64,000 nt of DNA from Bradyrhizobium sp. ARR65 (GTDB taxonomy: Bacteria; Pseudomonadota; Alphaproteobacteria; Rhizobiales; Xanthobacteraceae), in contig NZ_AWZU01000012.1 in the NCBI RefSeq assembly GCF_000472385.1, positions 119,006 to 183,005 on the forward strand, in the 5' to 3' direction. Both the position numbers and the translations under genes were made by a program. Positions 40,579-49,469 of this stretch are shown here, piece by piece. Every line of letters begins with the position of its first letter. The stretch's first letter is position 1. The notes under the pieces were generated by a model that saw nothing but the letters and a program-made list of their open reading frames with translations, searched no databases and was not told the origin of the DNA.

Positions 40579-41567
40579 TTCAGCATCTCCGCGATCTCCT
40601 CCGCACCCAGCGCCGGCGTGATGTGGCCTCCCGCGACCTCGGCCTCGATCTTTTTCACCTTTCCGCGCAGTGAGGCATCCGAGCGCAGCCGCGCCATCAT
40701 CCGCTGCTCCAGGATCGACCACATCCATTTCACCTGCTGCTCGCGGCGTCGTGCGGCGAAATCGCCTGACGCGGTCATCGCGCTGCGGTGCTCGAGGACC
40801 TTTTGCCAGAGCTCGGCGATACCCGCGCCGGTCAGCGCCGAATAGGTCTCAACCGGCGGCTGCCAATGCTCGGAACGCGATGCAAGGATGTGCAGGGCGC
40901 TGCGATATTCGCCCGCCGCGGCGTTGGCTCGCTTGATGTTGTCGCCATCGGCCTTGTTGATGGCGATCATGTCGGCGAGCTCGACCAGGCCCTTCTTGAT
41001 ACCCTGCAATTCGTCGCCGGCGCCCGGCAGCATCAAGGCGAGGAAAAAGTCGGTCATGTCGCAGACCACTGTCTCCGACTGGCCGATGCCGACCGTCTCC
41101 ACCAGCATCACGTCGAAACCGGCGGCCTCGCATAGCAGCATGGCCTCGCGGGTTTTGGCCGCGACGCCGCCGAGCGTGCCGGAGGAAGGCGAGGGGCGGA
41201 TAAAGGCGTGATCGGAGGCGGCAAGGCGCGCCATCCGCGTCTTGTCGCCGAGGATCGAGCCGCCGGAGCGCGCCGACGAGGGATCGACCGCAAGCACAGC
41301 GACCTTGTGGCCGCGTTCGATCAGGAACATGCCAAGCGCGTCGATGGTGGTCGATTTGCCGACGCCCGGCGAGCCGGTGATGCCGACGCGGATCGCCTTG
41401 CCCGTGTCGGGCAACAGCATCTGCACCAGCTCGCGCGCGGCGGCCTGATGATCGCCGCGCCGGCTCTCGATCAGCGTGATCGCCCGTGCTAGCGCCGCAC
41501 GCCGGCCGGCGCGCAGCTCCATTGCCAAGGTCTCGATGTCGAAGCGGGGATTGGTCGGCGTGGCCAT
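40575..41567 (-). CDS. meaB: MeaB/ArgK GTPase, methylmalonyl-CoA mutase chaperone
   Basis: 330 aa from the ATG at 41567. G1 loop GSPGVGKST (65-73), switch region VDPSSARSGGSILGDKTRM, then the family segment FIRPSPSSGTLGGVAAKTRE, Walker B VMLVETVGIGQSE, and G4 NKAD. It loads and protects the B12 cofactor of methylmalonyl-CoA mutase using GTP. It lies 177 bp after scpA, and the gap shows only a weak 7-bp inverted repeat (AGTAGCG/CGCTACT near 41720-41750). Overlaps pcp by 4 nt. Confidence 0.95.
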   Translation of the reverse strand: MATPTNPRFDIETLAMELRAGRRAALARAITLIESRRGDHQAAARELVQMLLPDTGKAIRVGITGSPGVGKSTTIDALGMFLIERGHKVAVLAVDPSSARSGGSILGDKTRMARLAASDHAFIRPSPSSGTLGGVAAKTREAMLLCEAAGFDVMLVETVGIGQSETVVCDMTDFFLALMLPGAGDELQGIKKGLVELADMIAINKADGDNIKRANAAAGEYRSALHILASRSEHWQPPVETYSALTGAGIAELWQKVLEHRSAMTASGDFAARRREQQVKWMWSILEQRMMARLRSDASLRGKVKKIEAEVAGGHITPALGAEEIAEMLK

Positions 41568-41744
41568 GCCCTGCTTTACAACGGCACGTTCGGACAGGCG
41601 AGGGGGCAGACGTCGATCTGCACCGCTCAACGTCTACGGCTGATCGTCCGAGTCACCCTGGGGGCGGGCCAAAGATACGCGCTCCCTCCATCGGGCCGTG
41701 TCGGGCGGCATGTCAGTGAGTAGCGATAATGGGTGCAGCGAACG

Positions 41745-43898
41745 CTACTCCGCCGCCTCGCTATGGCCGAGCCGCGCATTGAGCTTGTGGATCAGCTCCT
41801 CGGCGGCATCTGCGATCACGGTGCCCGGCGGATAGATCGCCTCCGCGCCGGCCTTGTACAGCGCATCATAATCCTGCGGCGGAACCACGCCGCCGACGAT
41901 GATCATGATGTCGTCGCGGCCCTGCTTCTTGAGCGCGGCCTTCAGCTCGGGGACCGCAGTGAGGTGCGCGGCCGCGAGCGAGGAGACGCCGAGAATGTGG
42001 ACGTCGTTCTCGACCGCCTGGCGCGCGGCTTCCTCGGCGGTGGCAAACAACGGCCCGATATCGACGTCGAAGCCGATATCGGCAAAGGCCGACGCAATCA
42101 CCTTCTGGCCGCGGTCGTGGCCGTCCTGACCGATCTTGGCGACCAGGATGCGCGGCCTGCGCCCTTCCGCCTCCTCAAAGGCCTCGATCAGCGCCTGCAC
42201 CTTTGCGACCCGGTTCGACATGCTGGAGGCCTCACGCTTGTAGACGCCGGTGATGGATTTGATCTCGGCACGGTGGCGGCCGAACACTTTTTCCATGGCA
42301 TCGGAAATTTCGCCAACGGTGGCCTTGGCGCGCGCTGCGTCGATCGCGAGCGCCAGCAGGTTGCCGTTGCCCTCGGCCCCGCGCGTCAGTGCCGCGAGCG
42401 CGCTATCTACATCCTTCTGGTTACGCTCGGCACGCAGCCGCTTGAGTTTGTCGATCTGCAGGCGGCGGACGTTGGAATTGTCGACCTTGAGAATGTCGAT
42501 CGGCGCTTCGTCGATGGGCTTATACTTGTTGACGCCGATCACGGCCTGCTTGCCGGCGTCGATCCGCGCCTGCGTCTTGGCCGAGGCTTCCTCAATGTGA
42601 AGCTTGGGCAGGCCGGCCTCAATTGCTTTTGCCATGCCGCCGAGCGCTTCGACCTCCTGGATGTGATCCCAGGCCTTGAGCGCGAGATCGTGCGTCAGCC
42701 GCTCCACATAATAGGACCCGCCCCAGGGATCGATGATTCGGTTGATGCCGCTCTCCTGCTGCAGGAAGAGCTGCGTGTTGCGGGCGATGCGAGCGGAAAA
42801 ATCGGTCGGCAGTGCCAACGCCTCATCCAGCGCATTCGTATGCAGCGACTGGGTGTGGCCCTGGGTCGCCGCCATTGCCTCGATGGTGGTGCGCATCACG
42901 TTATTGAACACGTCCCGCGCGGTCAGCGACCAGCCAGAGGTCTGGCAATGCGTGCGCAAGGACAGCGAGCGCGGATCCTTCGGGTTGAACGGCTTGAGCA
43001 GCTTCGCCCAGAGCAAGCGTGCGGCGCGCATCTTGGCGACTTCCATGAAGAAGTTCATGCCGATCGCCCAGAAGAACGACAGCCGCGGTGCGAAGCGGTC
43101 GACATCGAGGCCGGCGGCAAGCCCTGCGCGCAAATATTCGACGCCGTCGGCGAGCGTATAGGCAAGCTCGAGATCCTGCGTCGCGCCGGCCTCCTGCATG
43201 TGATAGCCGGAGATCGAGATCGAGTTGAATTTCGGCATCCGCTGCGAGGTGAAGGCGAAGATGTCGGAGATGATCCGCATCGAAGGGCTAGGTGGATAGA
43301 TATAGGTGTTGCGCACCATGAACTCTTTTAAGATGTCGTTCTGAATGGTGCCCGACAGTTTCTCCGGCGGCACGCCCTGTTCCTCGGCAGCGACCACGAA
43401 CAGCGCCAGGATCGGCAGCACCGCGCCGTTCATGGTCATCGACACGCTCATCTGGTCGAGCGGGATCCCGGCAAACAGCGTGCGCATGTCGTAGATGGAA
43501 TCGATCGCGACACCGGCCATGCCGACGTCGCCGGAGACGCGCGGATGATCACTGTCATAGCCGCGATGAGTGGCGAGATCGAAGGCGACGGATAGGCCTT
43601 TTTGCCCGGCCGCGAGGTTGCGGCGATAAAAGGCGTTGGAATCTTCCGCCGTGGAGAAGCCGGCATATTGCCTGATCGTCCAGGGCTGGTTCACGTACAT
43701 CGTCGGGTAGGGGCCGCGTAAGTAAGGGGCGATGCCCGGCCAGGTCTCGAGGAAATCGATGCCAGCGAGATCCGCCTCGCCGTAGGCCGGCTTGACCGGA
43801 ATGCCCTCGGGCGTGAGCCAAGACTCGGCATTGCCGGTGGTTTGAAGGGCGGGCGCCTTTTCGAACGCGACGCTGGCAAAGTTCGGGATGCGGCTCAT
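41745..43898 (-). CDS. scpA: methylmalonyl-CoA mutase, large (catalytic) subunit
   Basis: 717 aa. N-terminal TIM-barrel catalytic domain: [62 protein letters not shown] and [19 protein letters not shown]-terminal B12 domain with the base-off histidine motif DGHDRG in [20 protein letters not shown]. It interconverts (R)-methylmalonyl-CoA and succinyl-CoA using adenosylcobalamin, the last step of propionyl-CoA use. Starts 27 bp after the GFA gene; partner subunit mutA and chaperone meaB are in the same run. Confidence 0.97.
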   Translation of the reverse strand: MSRIPNFASVAFEKAPALQTTGNAESWLTPEGIPVKPAYGEADLAGIDFLETWPGIAPYLRGPYPTMYVNQPWTIRQYAGFSTAEDSNAFYRRNLAAGQKGLSVAFDLATHRGYDSDHPRVSGDVGMAGVAIDSIYDMRTLFAGIPLDQMSVSMTMNGAVLPILALFVVAAEEQGVPPEKLSGTIQNDILKEFMVRNTYIYPPSPSMRIISDIFAFTSQRMPKFNSISISGYHMQEAGATQDLELAYTLADGVEYLRAGLAAGLDVDRFAPRLSFFWAIGMNFFMEVAKMRAARLLWAKLLKPFNPKDPRSLSLRTHCQTSGWSLTARDVFNNVMRTTIEAMAATQGHTQSLHTNALDEALALPTDFSARIARNTQLFLQQESGINRIIDPWGGSYYVERLTHDLALKAWDHIQEVEALGGMAKAIEAGLPKLHIEEASAKTQARIDAGKQAVIGVNKYKPIDEAPIDILKVDNSNVRRLQIDKLKRLRAERNQKDVDSALAALTRGAEGNGNLLALAIDAARAKATVGEISDAMEKVFGRHRAEIKSITGVYKREASSMSNRVAKVQALIEAFEEAEGRRPRILVAKIGQDGHDRGQKVIASAFADIGFDVDIGPLFATAEEAARQAVENDVHILGVSSLAAAHLTAVPELKAALKKQGRDDIMIIVGGVVPPQDYDALYKAGAEAIYPPGTVIADAAEELIHKLNARLGHSEAAE

Positions 43899-43925
43899 GG
43901 AACTATCCTAACACAGCTCGTCATC

Positions 43926-44390
43926 TCAATCATGGTCCGGATGCTGGTAGCTGACGATGCTGCCAAGCTTCTCCGCGCCGTAACTCTCCAGCGTGGTGTG
44001 GCTCGGCAGGTTGGCGATCCCGACCACCCAACCGAGGCGGGATTCGGTGCCGTATTGTCGGGTCGGGACCACGCGATCGGGCCGGTCGAAGGCGCCGGTC
44101 ATGATCTCGATGCGGTCCCCGTCGATGCGGCGGAAGCTCAACGGCGTGCCGCATTGGGCGCAGAAGTCGCGCTCCGCGATCGAGGAGGAGCGGAAGGACG
44201 CCGGCCGGCCGCGGGTCCACGCGAAATCCTCTTTCTGAATGTCGGCGAAGGACGCGAACGGCGCGCCGGAGGCTTTCTGGCACATCCGGCAGTGACAGAT
44301 GCTGATCTTGAGCGGCGCGGCCTTCACTGCGAAGCGGATGGCACCGCATTGGCAGCCGCCGGTAAGCAAAAGTTTTGTGTCGACCGTCAT
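43926..44390 (-). CDS. GFA family (glutathione-dependent formaldehyde-activating-like) zinc protein
   Basis: 154 aa. All seven Gfa cysteines are present: Cys13 and Cys15 (GGCQCGAIRF), Cys32, Cys34 and Cys37 (CHCRMC), Cys77 and Cys80 (FCAQCGTPLSF), the two-zinc arrangement of the family. Despite the name, most members are not proven to act on formaldehyde. It starts within the last 4 nt of mutA and ends 27 bp before scpA, so it is translated between the two mutase subunits, an unusual position. Confidence 0.9.
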   Translation of the reverse strand: MTVDTKLLLTGGCQCGAIRFAVKAAPLKISICHCRMCQKASGAPFASFADIQKEDFAWTRGRPASFRSSSIAERDFCAQCGTPLSFRRIDGDRIEIMTGAFDRPDRVVPTRQYGTESRLGWVVGIANLPSHTTLESYGAEKLGSIVSYQHPDHD

Positions 44391-46249
44391 GGTTGCTCCA
44401 TTCGCCGATAAGCGTCCTGCAGCACCGCGAGTGCATCGTCGCCGGCAAAGATGAAGCTGTCGACGCCGGCCGTCTTCAACGAAGCTTCCTGCTCGGGCAC
44501 GCGACCTGCCAGATAGATATGTTTGGCGCCCGCGATTTGCAGGACCCGGGCCGTATCCGCCGCCTGCTCGGCATAGCCCTTGTCCGAGGAGCAGAGGCAG
44601 GCGAGGTCCGCCCCCGAGGCCTTGTAGGCGGCGGCAAGGGATGAGGTGTCGGAAAAGCCTTCGCTGTCGATGGCCTCGATGCCGCCGCTCTCGAAAAAGC
44701 TCTTTGCAAAAGTTGCCCGCGCGGTGAAATCGGACGGGCGGCCCAGATTGGCGAGAAACACGCCCGGCCGTTTGCCGGTCGTGCGGAGAATATCGTCAGA
44801 ACGGTCGCGCAGCGCCTCGAATGGCCGCGCAAGCCGGATCGGGGCCAACGGTGCAAAGGTGATGGCGTCACTTGTGGCCGCAGGCGTCACCGGCTTCACA
44901 TCCTCCACCGCGACCTGCTCTTCGCGCAGATTGGGAAATTCGCTGGCACCGGTCAGAACATCCTTCCGGCGGGCGATGCTGGCCTCGCGTGCATTGCGCG
45001 TCGCCGCCACCTTGCCCTGGATCAGGCCCTGTTGAAGGGCAGTAAAAATGCCGCCGGCAGCTTCAATCTCCTGGAACAGGGCCCAGGCCGCGGCACAAAG
45101 CTGTTGCGTCAGCATCTCGATGCCGCCCGCGCCGGCGGCGGGATCCGATACCTTCGCGAGGTTGGATTCCTCAAGGAGGATGAGTTGTGTGTTGCGCGCC
45201 ACGCGCCGCGCGAAGGCATCGGGCAAGCCGAGCGCCAGCGTGTGCGGCAGCACCGTGATGGCGTTGGCACCGGCAAGACCGGCCGCGAACGTCGCCATGG
45301 TGGCGCGCAGCATGTTCACGTAGGGGTCGCGCTGGGTCAGCATCCGCCACGCCGTCTCCGCGGCGACAAAGGCAGGCTTGGGTGCAAGGCCGCACGCCTG
45401 TTCGATGCGGGCCCAGAGCAGGCGAAGCGCACGGAACTTGGCCATAGTCAGGAACTGATCGGCGTCCGCCACCAGGCGGAACGACAGCCCCTCGCGCGCG
45501 GCATCCAGTTCGACGCCGCCGGCCTCGAGCATGCGCAAATAGGCCGCCGCAAGCGACAGCGCGAAAGCGAGTTCCTGCACTTCCGATCCGCCGGCATCAT
45601 GGATCGGGCGGCCATCGGCGAGAACGAACGGCCCCTTGAAACCGCGCCTCATCAATCCCGCGACGACCTTCGCAAATGGCGGCTCCATCTCGCGCCAGGC
45701 AGACGGCGCGGCTCCCCGCACGGCCATGGTCGACAGCGCCTGATAGTTGAAGCGCAGATTGAGCCTCGCCGGATCCATGCCCCTTGCCTCGATCAGCGCG
45801 GCGAGATTTTCGCCGGCATTTTCCCGGCCCAGTACAGGGTTGAGCGCAATCGAAATCCCGGCATCGAGGACAATGCCGTCGAAGAGTTTTTGCAGCGTCT
45901 CCGGCCCCGCGTCGATCACGCCGAAGCCACGCGCGCCGGCGCCGCCGGCGAACTCGATTTCGAGGCCGGTCGCTCCGTTCTCGAGCTCGTGCAGGGCGAT
46001 CTTGTTAGCCTTGATAGGATCGGGATGATCGATCCGCTGCATGACTTCCCAGGGCATGGCCGCGGGCCGCGCACCGACGAGCGTGGCGTTTTTCGCGCGC
46101 GTGTAGATCGGCTCGATTGTCAGGCCGTCATAGGTCTTGCTGACCAGCTTCTCGAACGAGGCGCCCTTGAGCGCGTCATCCACCAGCTTGCGCCAGTCCT
46201 CATAGGTGGCTTGCGGAAAATCGGAAGCCAATGGCAGATCGGTGGTCAT
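44387..46249 (-). CDS. mutA: methylmalonyl-CoA mutase, small (beta) subunit
   Basis: 620 aa. Same architecture as the catalytic subunit, but the active site has degenerated. Barrel segments YEDWRKLVDDALKGASFEKLVSKTYDGL and EPIYTRAKNA open the protein. The C-terminal B12-like domain (GVFLANLGRPSDFTARATFAKSFF) lacks the DxHxxG motif, as expected for the non-cobalamin-binding subunit. It forms the heterodimer with ScpA. Starts 63 bp after folK on the same strand. Confidence 0.93.
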   Translation of the reverse strand: MTTDLPLASDFPQATYEDWRKLVDDALKGASFEKLVSKTYDGLTIEPIYTRAKNATLVGARPAAMPWEVMQRIDHPDPIKANKIALHELENGATGLEIEFAGGAGARGFGVIDAGPETLQKLFDGIVLDAGISIALNPVLGRENAGENLAALIEARGMDPARLNLRFNYQALSTMAVRGAAPSAWREMEPPFAKVVAGLMRRGFKGPFVLADGRPIHDAGGSEVQELAFALSLAAAYLRMLEAGGVELDAAREGLSFRLVADADQFLTMAKFRALRLLWARIEQACGLAPKPAFVAAETAWRMLTQRDPYVNMLRATMATFAAGLAGANAITVLPHTLALGLPDAFARRVARNTQLILLEESNLAKVSDPAAGAGGIEMLTQQLCAAAWALFQEIEAAGGIFTALQQGLIQGKVAATRNAREASIARRKDVLTGASEFPNLREEQVAVEDVKPVTPAATSDAITFAPLAPIRLARPFEALRDRSDDILRTTGKRPGVFLANLGRPSDFTARATFAKSFFESGGIEAIDSEGFSDTSSLAAAYKASGADLACLCSSDKGYAEQAADTARVLQIAGAKHIYLAGRVPEQEASLKTAGVDSFIFAGDDALAVLQDAYRRMEQP

Positions 46250-46311
46250 GCGGTAGTTTGCTCCCGGCGCAATGTCTCAACTTTGGGCCGGAAATTGCCA
46301 CGGCCGGGCGG

Positions 46312-46851
46312 TCAAGCCAAACGGTTGTTTTGGGGTCGATCCATTGCTGGAAGCCGCTCGATCCCCTCGGTCGACAACTCTGCCAGCGCGGCCTTGACCG
46401 TGTGTCCGCCGATTTGGCGGTCAGGGGCGATCTCGGCGAGCGGGACCAGCACGAAAGCGCGCTCGAGGACCCTCGGGTGGGGAAGCGTAAGTTCCGCCGT
46501 TTGCAGCGAAACGTCGTCATACGCGATCAGGTCGAGATCGAGCGTGCGCGGTCCCCAGCGCCGCTGCTTGCTGCGGTGGCGGCCGAATTTGCGCTCGACC
46601 CTTTGCAGGGCCGCGAGCAGGGCGTGTGGGTCGAGGCCGGTCTCGATTTCGATGCAGGCATTGATGAAGCGCGCTTGCTGCTCGTCGCCCCAGGGCGGCG
46701 TGGCATAATCGGAGGAGCGCGCCACCAGGCGCGCCTGCGCAAGGCTGCAGATGTCCACGATCGCTTGCCTGAACGTCGCACGGACGTCGCCGACATTTCC
46801 GCCCAGCGCGATGATCGCGCTAGTGGAACGGATTTGACGTTCGCTGCTCAT
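46312..46851 (-). CDS. folK: HPPK, 6-hydroxymethyl-7,8-dihydropterin pyrophosphokinase
   Basis: 179 aa from the ATG at 46851, with GAGGGAAG 9 nt upstream. Family motifs: IIALGGNVGDVRATFRQAI, SSDYATPPWGDEQQARFINACIEIET, then the signature RRWGPRTLDLDLIAYDD and the C-terminal LPHPRVLERAFVLVPLAEIAPD. It pyrophosphorylates the pterin alcohol before FolP. Last gene of folP-folB-folK. The start codon lies in the loop of a palindromic repeat, and residues 4-11 are encoded by one of its arms. Confidence 0.94.
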   Translation of the reverse strand: MSSERQIRSTSAIIALGGNVGDVRATFRQAIVDICSLAQARLVARSSDYATPPWGDEQQARFINACIEIETGLDPHALLAALQRVERKFGRHRSKQRRWGPRTLDLDLIAYDDVSLQTAELTLPHPRVLERAFVLVPLAEIAPDRQIGGHTVKAALAELSTEGIERLPAMDRPQNNRLA

Positions 46852-46898
46852 TCGCCGCGCTTCCCTCATGCGAACGTCAAATCCAAAGCCCCACTAGC
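46819..46898. repeat. GCTAGTGG-ended palindromic element covering the folK start
   Basis: Outer arms GCTAGTGG (46819-46826)/CCACTAGC (46891-46898) and inner arms GGATTTGACGTTCGC (46830-46844)/GCGAACGTCAAATCC (46870-46884), all perfect. The 25-nt loop contains the folK ribosome site and ATG. The element therefore forms the folK leader and its first codons. Confidence 0.85.
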
Positions 46899-46915
46899 AA
46901 CAATATCTTTGCTTG

Positions 46916-46987
46916 TGGTCCTTTGATCCTGACATTCGCAAAGGTGCCTCCGCGAAGGAGTGCGAATGTCAGGATCGGACCACTAGC
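46916..46987. repeat. second palindromic element of the same family, covering the folB stop
   Basis: Arms TGGTCC (46916-46921)/GGACCA (46977-46982) and GATCCTGACATTCGCA (46925-46940)/TGCGAATGTCAGGATC (46961-46976). The right end CCACTAGC equals that of the neighbouring element, 18 bp away, and its CTA is the folB stop codon on the minus strand. Confidence 0.85.
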
Positions 46988-47357
46988 CGTGCGGATGCCG
47001 CACGCGCGTGAGCACCACGCCGACATCTTCGAAAATCTCGGCAATTGGCGCATGCGGCTTGTGCACGGTGATCTTGACCCCGCGCACCCTGGGAAACGCG
47101 GCCAGGATCGCGTCGATCACGGCGCCGGCTGCGCGCTCCAGGAGCTTGTAATTGGTGTTTCTGAAGGCGTCGGTTGCAGTCTCCACCACGCTGGAATAGG
47201 ACACGGTATCGGCGAGCCGGTCAGTGCGCGAGGACTCCGAGAGATCGGCGAAAAGCTCGAGGTCGATGACAAAGCGTTGCCCGACCTCGGTCTCATGCTT
47301 CATGACGCCGTGACGGGCATGCACGACGACGCCCTTGATGAAAATGGTATCCGTCAT
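46983..47357 (-). CDS. folB: dihydroneopterin aldolase
   Basis: 124 aa. Family opening DTIFIKGVVVHARHGVMKHETEVGQRFVIDLEL, then DRLADTVSYSSVVE and the C-terminal VRGVKITVHKPHAPIAEIFEDVGVVLTR with the conserved Lys-Pro-x-Ala. It converts 7,8-dihydroneopterin to 6-hydroxymethyl-dihydropterin, the FolK substrate. The ATG overlaps the folP stop by 4 nt. The stop codon is supplied by the CTAG end of a palindromic element, followed by a 131-bp gap to folK. Confidence 0.94.
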   Translation of the reverse strand: MTDTIFIKGVVVHARHGVMKHETEVGQRFVIDLELFADLSESSRTDRLADTVSYSSVVETATDAFRNTNYKLLERAAGAVIDAILAAFPRVRGVKITVHKPHAPIAEIFEDVGVVLTRVRHPHG

Positions 47358-48214
47358 CGCTTCTCCTCGATCGCCGCCGCGATACGCAGCGCCTGCACGG
47401 TCTCCGCGACGTCATGCGCGCGAATGATGCCGGCACCGCGCTGGGCGGCAATAAGATGCGCTGCGATCGAGCCGCCAAGCCGCTCTTCCGGTTCGGCCGG
47501 CCCGACGGAGGCGATGAAGCGCTTGCGCGAGGCACCGACCAGGATCGGCAGGTCGAAGCTCTGCAATTCATCGAGCCGCGCCAGCGCGGTCATGCTCTGC
47601 TCCTGCGTCTTGCCGAAGCCGATGCCGGGATCCAGCACGATGTTCCCGCGGGCAATGCCGGCCTTGGCCGCGATCTCCAGCGAGCGCGCAAAGAACGCCG
47701 AAATATCCTTCATGATATCGATTGACGGATCGGCCTTGTCGCGGTTGTGCATGACGATAACAGGTGCATTGCGCGCGGCCACCAGGTCCGCGATGCCGCT
47801 ATCCCGTTGCAGGCCCCAGACGTCATTGGCGATCGCGACGCCTGCGTCCAGCGCAAACGCAACGACCGCCGATTTCATGCTGTCGATCGAGACGGGAACG
47901 CCGAGGGCGACGATGTGGCGCAGCACGGGTTCGAGACGCGCGATCTCCACCTCCGCCGTCACCGGCTGGGCGCCGCCATAGGGACGGGTGGATTCCGCGC
48001 CGACATCGAGAATGTCGGCGCCTTCGGCAATCAGGCGTTGTGCATGCGCAAGCGCCCGCTCGGGCCTGAAGAATTGTCCGCCGTCGGAGAAGGAATCCGG
48101 CGTTACGTTCAAGACGCCCATCACGGCCGGGTATGGCTTTGACAGCAGCTTCCGCAGTAGCGGATGCAGGCCGGCCACAGCCGTTTCGGCAAGTCTGGAC
48201 GGGATCGCGCTCAT
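47354..48214 (-). CDS. folP: dihydropteroate synthase
   Basis: 286 aa from the ATG at 48214. All signature loops are present: GVLNVTPDSFSDGG, DVGAESTRPYG, VSIDSMKS, NDVWG, VIVMHNR, DPGIGFGKT and GASRKRF, ending IIRAHDVAETVQALR. It joins p-aminobenzoate to the pterin pyrophosphate, the target of sulfonamides. First gene of the folP-folB-folK run, which continues after 63 bp into mutA; one long transcript is possible. Confidence 0.96.
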   Translation of the reverse strand: MSAIPSRLAETAVAGLHPLLRKLLSKPYPAVMGVLNVTPDSFSDGGQFFRPERALAHAQRLIAEGADILDVGAESTRPYGGAQPVTAEVEIARLEPVLRHIVALGVPVSIDSMKSAVVAFALDAGVAIANDVWGLQRDSGIADLVAARNAPVIVMHNRDKADPSIDIMKDISAFFARSLEIAAKAGIARGNIVLDPGIGFGKTQEQSMTALARLDELQSFDLPILVGASRKRFIASVGPAEPEERLGGSIAAHLIAAQRGAGIIRAHDVAETVQALRIAAAIEEKR

Positions 48215-48324
48215 GTGGTGGCTTTGCGCGGTTGCCGCCCTCAAGTCAAGACGCGGGCGAGGGCGGCCTGTGCGTCAATAACAAATGATAAGATTCTAGA
48301 ATGTTCGCCGCGGCAGCAGATCTT

Positions 48325-48732
48325 TTAGTAGGTGATCTTGGGTTGCAGCTTGCGTGCCTGCGCGATCAGTTGCTCGACCGATTTTTCGGAAGGCAGAATG
48401 CGGACCAGTTTGCGCTTGGTGTTCACTTCCTTCATGTTCTGTGCAAGCCGCGTCGGATTGCGATGGGCAAGCTCGCGCACCGTGGTGGCGCCGGCGGCGC
48501 GAACCAGCCCCACCTTGGCCTTGCCCATTCCGGGAATCCGCATGTAATCGGCGACATTCGCCCATTCCAGCAATTGCTGCTCGCTGATGCCGGTCTTTGC
48601 AGCCAGCGACTTGCGTCCCTTCACGGTGCGGGCGGCCTCGAGCAATGCTTCGGTGGTGCGAATACCATGCGATTTGAGCTTTTGAGCGGAGAAGGCTGTC
48701 ATGCCCTCCAGTTCGGAGAGAGGATATGTCAT
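48325..48732 (-). CDS. DUF4332 helix-hairpin-helix protein
   Basis: 135 aa. Two helix-hairpin-helix-like units: EGMTAFSAQKLKSHGIRTTEALLEAARTVKGRKSLAAKTGI and ANVADYMRIPGMGKAKVGLVRAAGATTVRELAHRNP. The LLEWANVADYMRIPG segment is diagnostic for DUF4332. Non-specific nucleic-acid binding is plausible from the fold; no function is known. It starts 24 bp after the small helical protein gene at 48756 and is probably in an operon with it. Confidence 0.88.
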   Translation of the reverse strand: MTYPLSELEGMTAFSAQKLKSHGIRTTEALLEAARTVKGRKSLAAKTGISEQQLLEWANVADYMRIPGMGKAKVGLVRAAGATTVRELAHRNPTRLAQNMKEVNTKRKLVRILPSEKSVEQLIAQARKLQPKITY

Positions 48733-48755
48733 GGCAATAAATGTGAAAGTGTGAT

Positions 48756-49118
48756 TTAGGCGAATTGGCTGAGCCCCGGTGTCTCGGCGATGATCTCGCC
48801 CATCTGATCCGCTCCGAGTTTGTCGCGGCCGAACTGCAGCAGTTCACGCGCGACGTTTTGAATTTCCACCATGCCAAGACCCAGGCCCATGAGCTTGGTA
48901 CCAGCGGCCACAAGGCCGCCGCCCATCAATCTCGAGAGACCGCCGCTGCTCGATGCAGCAATCGCCGCTTCCGCGCCTGGAATCTTGTCGATCAGAGCCT
49001 GAACCTTGTCGGAAGGACCTTCGCTGCGCAGGAACCCGAGGATGATACCAACGGTTCTTTCAGCGATAGACCGGTCGATGCCGGCCTTGGTCACCAGCTC
49101 GCCAACCAATTCGTCCAT
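48756..49118 (-). CDS. small conserved protein, DUF2267/DUF2780-like
   Basis: 120 aa from the ATG at 49118. Helical N-terminal domain (VGELVTKAGIDRSIAERTVGIILGFLRSEG, DKVQALIDKIPGAEA) resembles DUF2267/DUF2780 domains, followed by a Gly-rich stretch (SSSGGLSRLMGGGLVAAGTKLMGLGLGM) and a final amphipathic helix. Cytoplasmic or membrane-associated, function unknown. Upstream partner of the DUF4332 gene. Confidence 0.65.
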   Translation of the reverse strand: MDELVGELVTKAGIDRSIAERTVGIILGFLRSEGPSDKVQALIDKIPGAEAAIAASSSGGLSRLMGGGLVAAGTKLMGLGLGMVEIQNVARELLQFGRDKLGADQMGEIIAETPGLSQFA

Positions 49119-49469
49119 ATTGCCCCGCCTCAACCGGTTGTGCACCGGCTCCTTTTATTTTGGGAAATCATTTTGAGCTTGCGAACGGCGAAATACAAGC
49201 GATCACCGCGCTGCAATGCGCGATTCGTCTTCAATCGCGGCGCGAGTGTTGCAGGCGTGCAAGAGCAGGTGTGAGATTCAAAGGAAATCGTCAGGCGAGA
49301 AACGCTTGGCTTGCTCTTGCAATTGGCTGAAAGCACGGATCGAGGCGTATCGCCTGCGTTTGACGGCCTTTTGCTCCCGCGAAGGGCCAGTTGACCGGCT
49401 TAAATCGACTTGCCAGATGCAGTATGATCCGAGTTAAAGAGTGGGATGCAGCTGCGAGACCAAAGAACG
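49119..49469. other. 351-bp gap between divergent genes with an inverted repeat
   Basis: No gene seen. TGCAAGAGCA (49258-49267) and TGCTCTTGCA (49312-49321) are perfect 10-bp arms around 44 nt. CGCGATT/AATCGCG lies just to the left (near 49219-49239). An ATG at 49446 is an alternative start of the HerA-like gene. Confidence 0.4.

Noticed and set aside
41568..41744. Cobalamin riboswitch in front of meaB or the mutase genes
   Set aside because: No B12-box-like sequence was seen here or before mutA; only a weak 7-bp inverted repeat.
41733..43331. 532-codon plus-strand frame over scpA
   Set aside because: Antisense shadow; the minus strand is an unmistakable methylmalonyl-CoA mutase.
45032..46708. 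558-codon plus-strand frame over mutA and folK
   Set aside because: It runs across two recognised minus-strand genes and their gap without any family feature.
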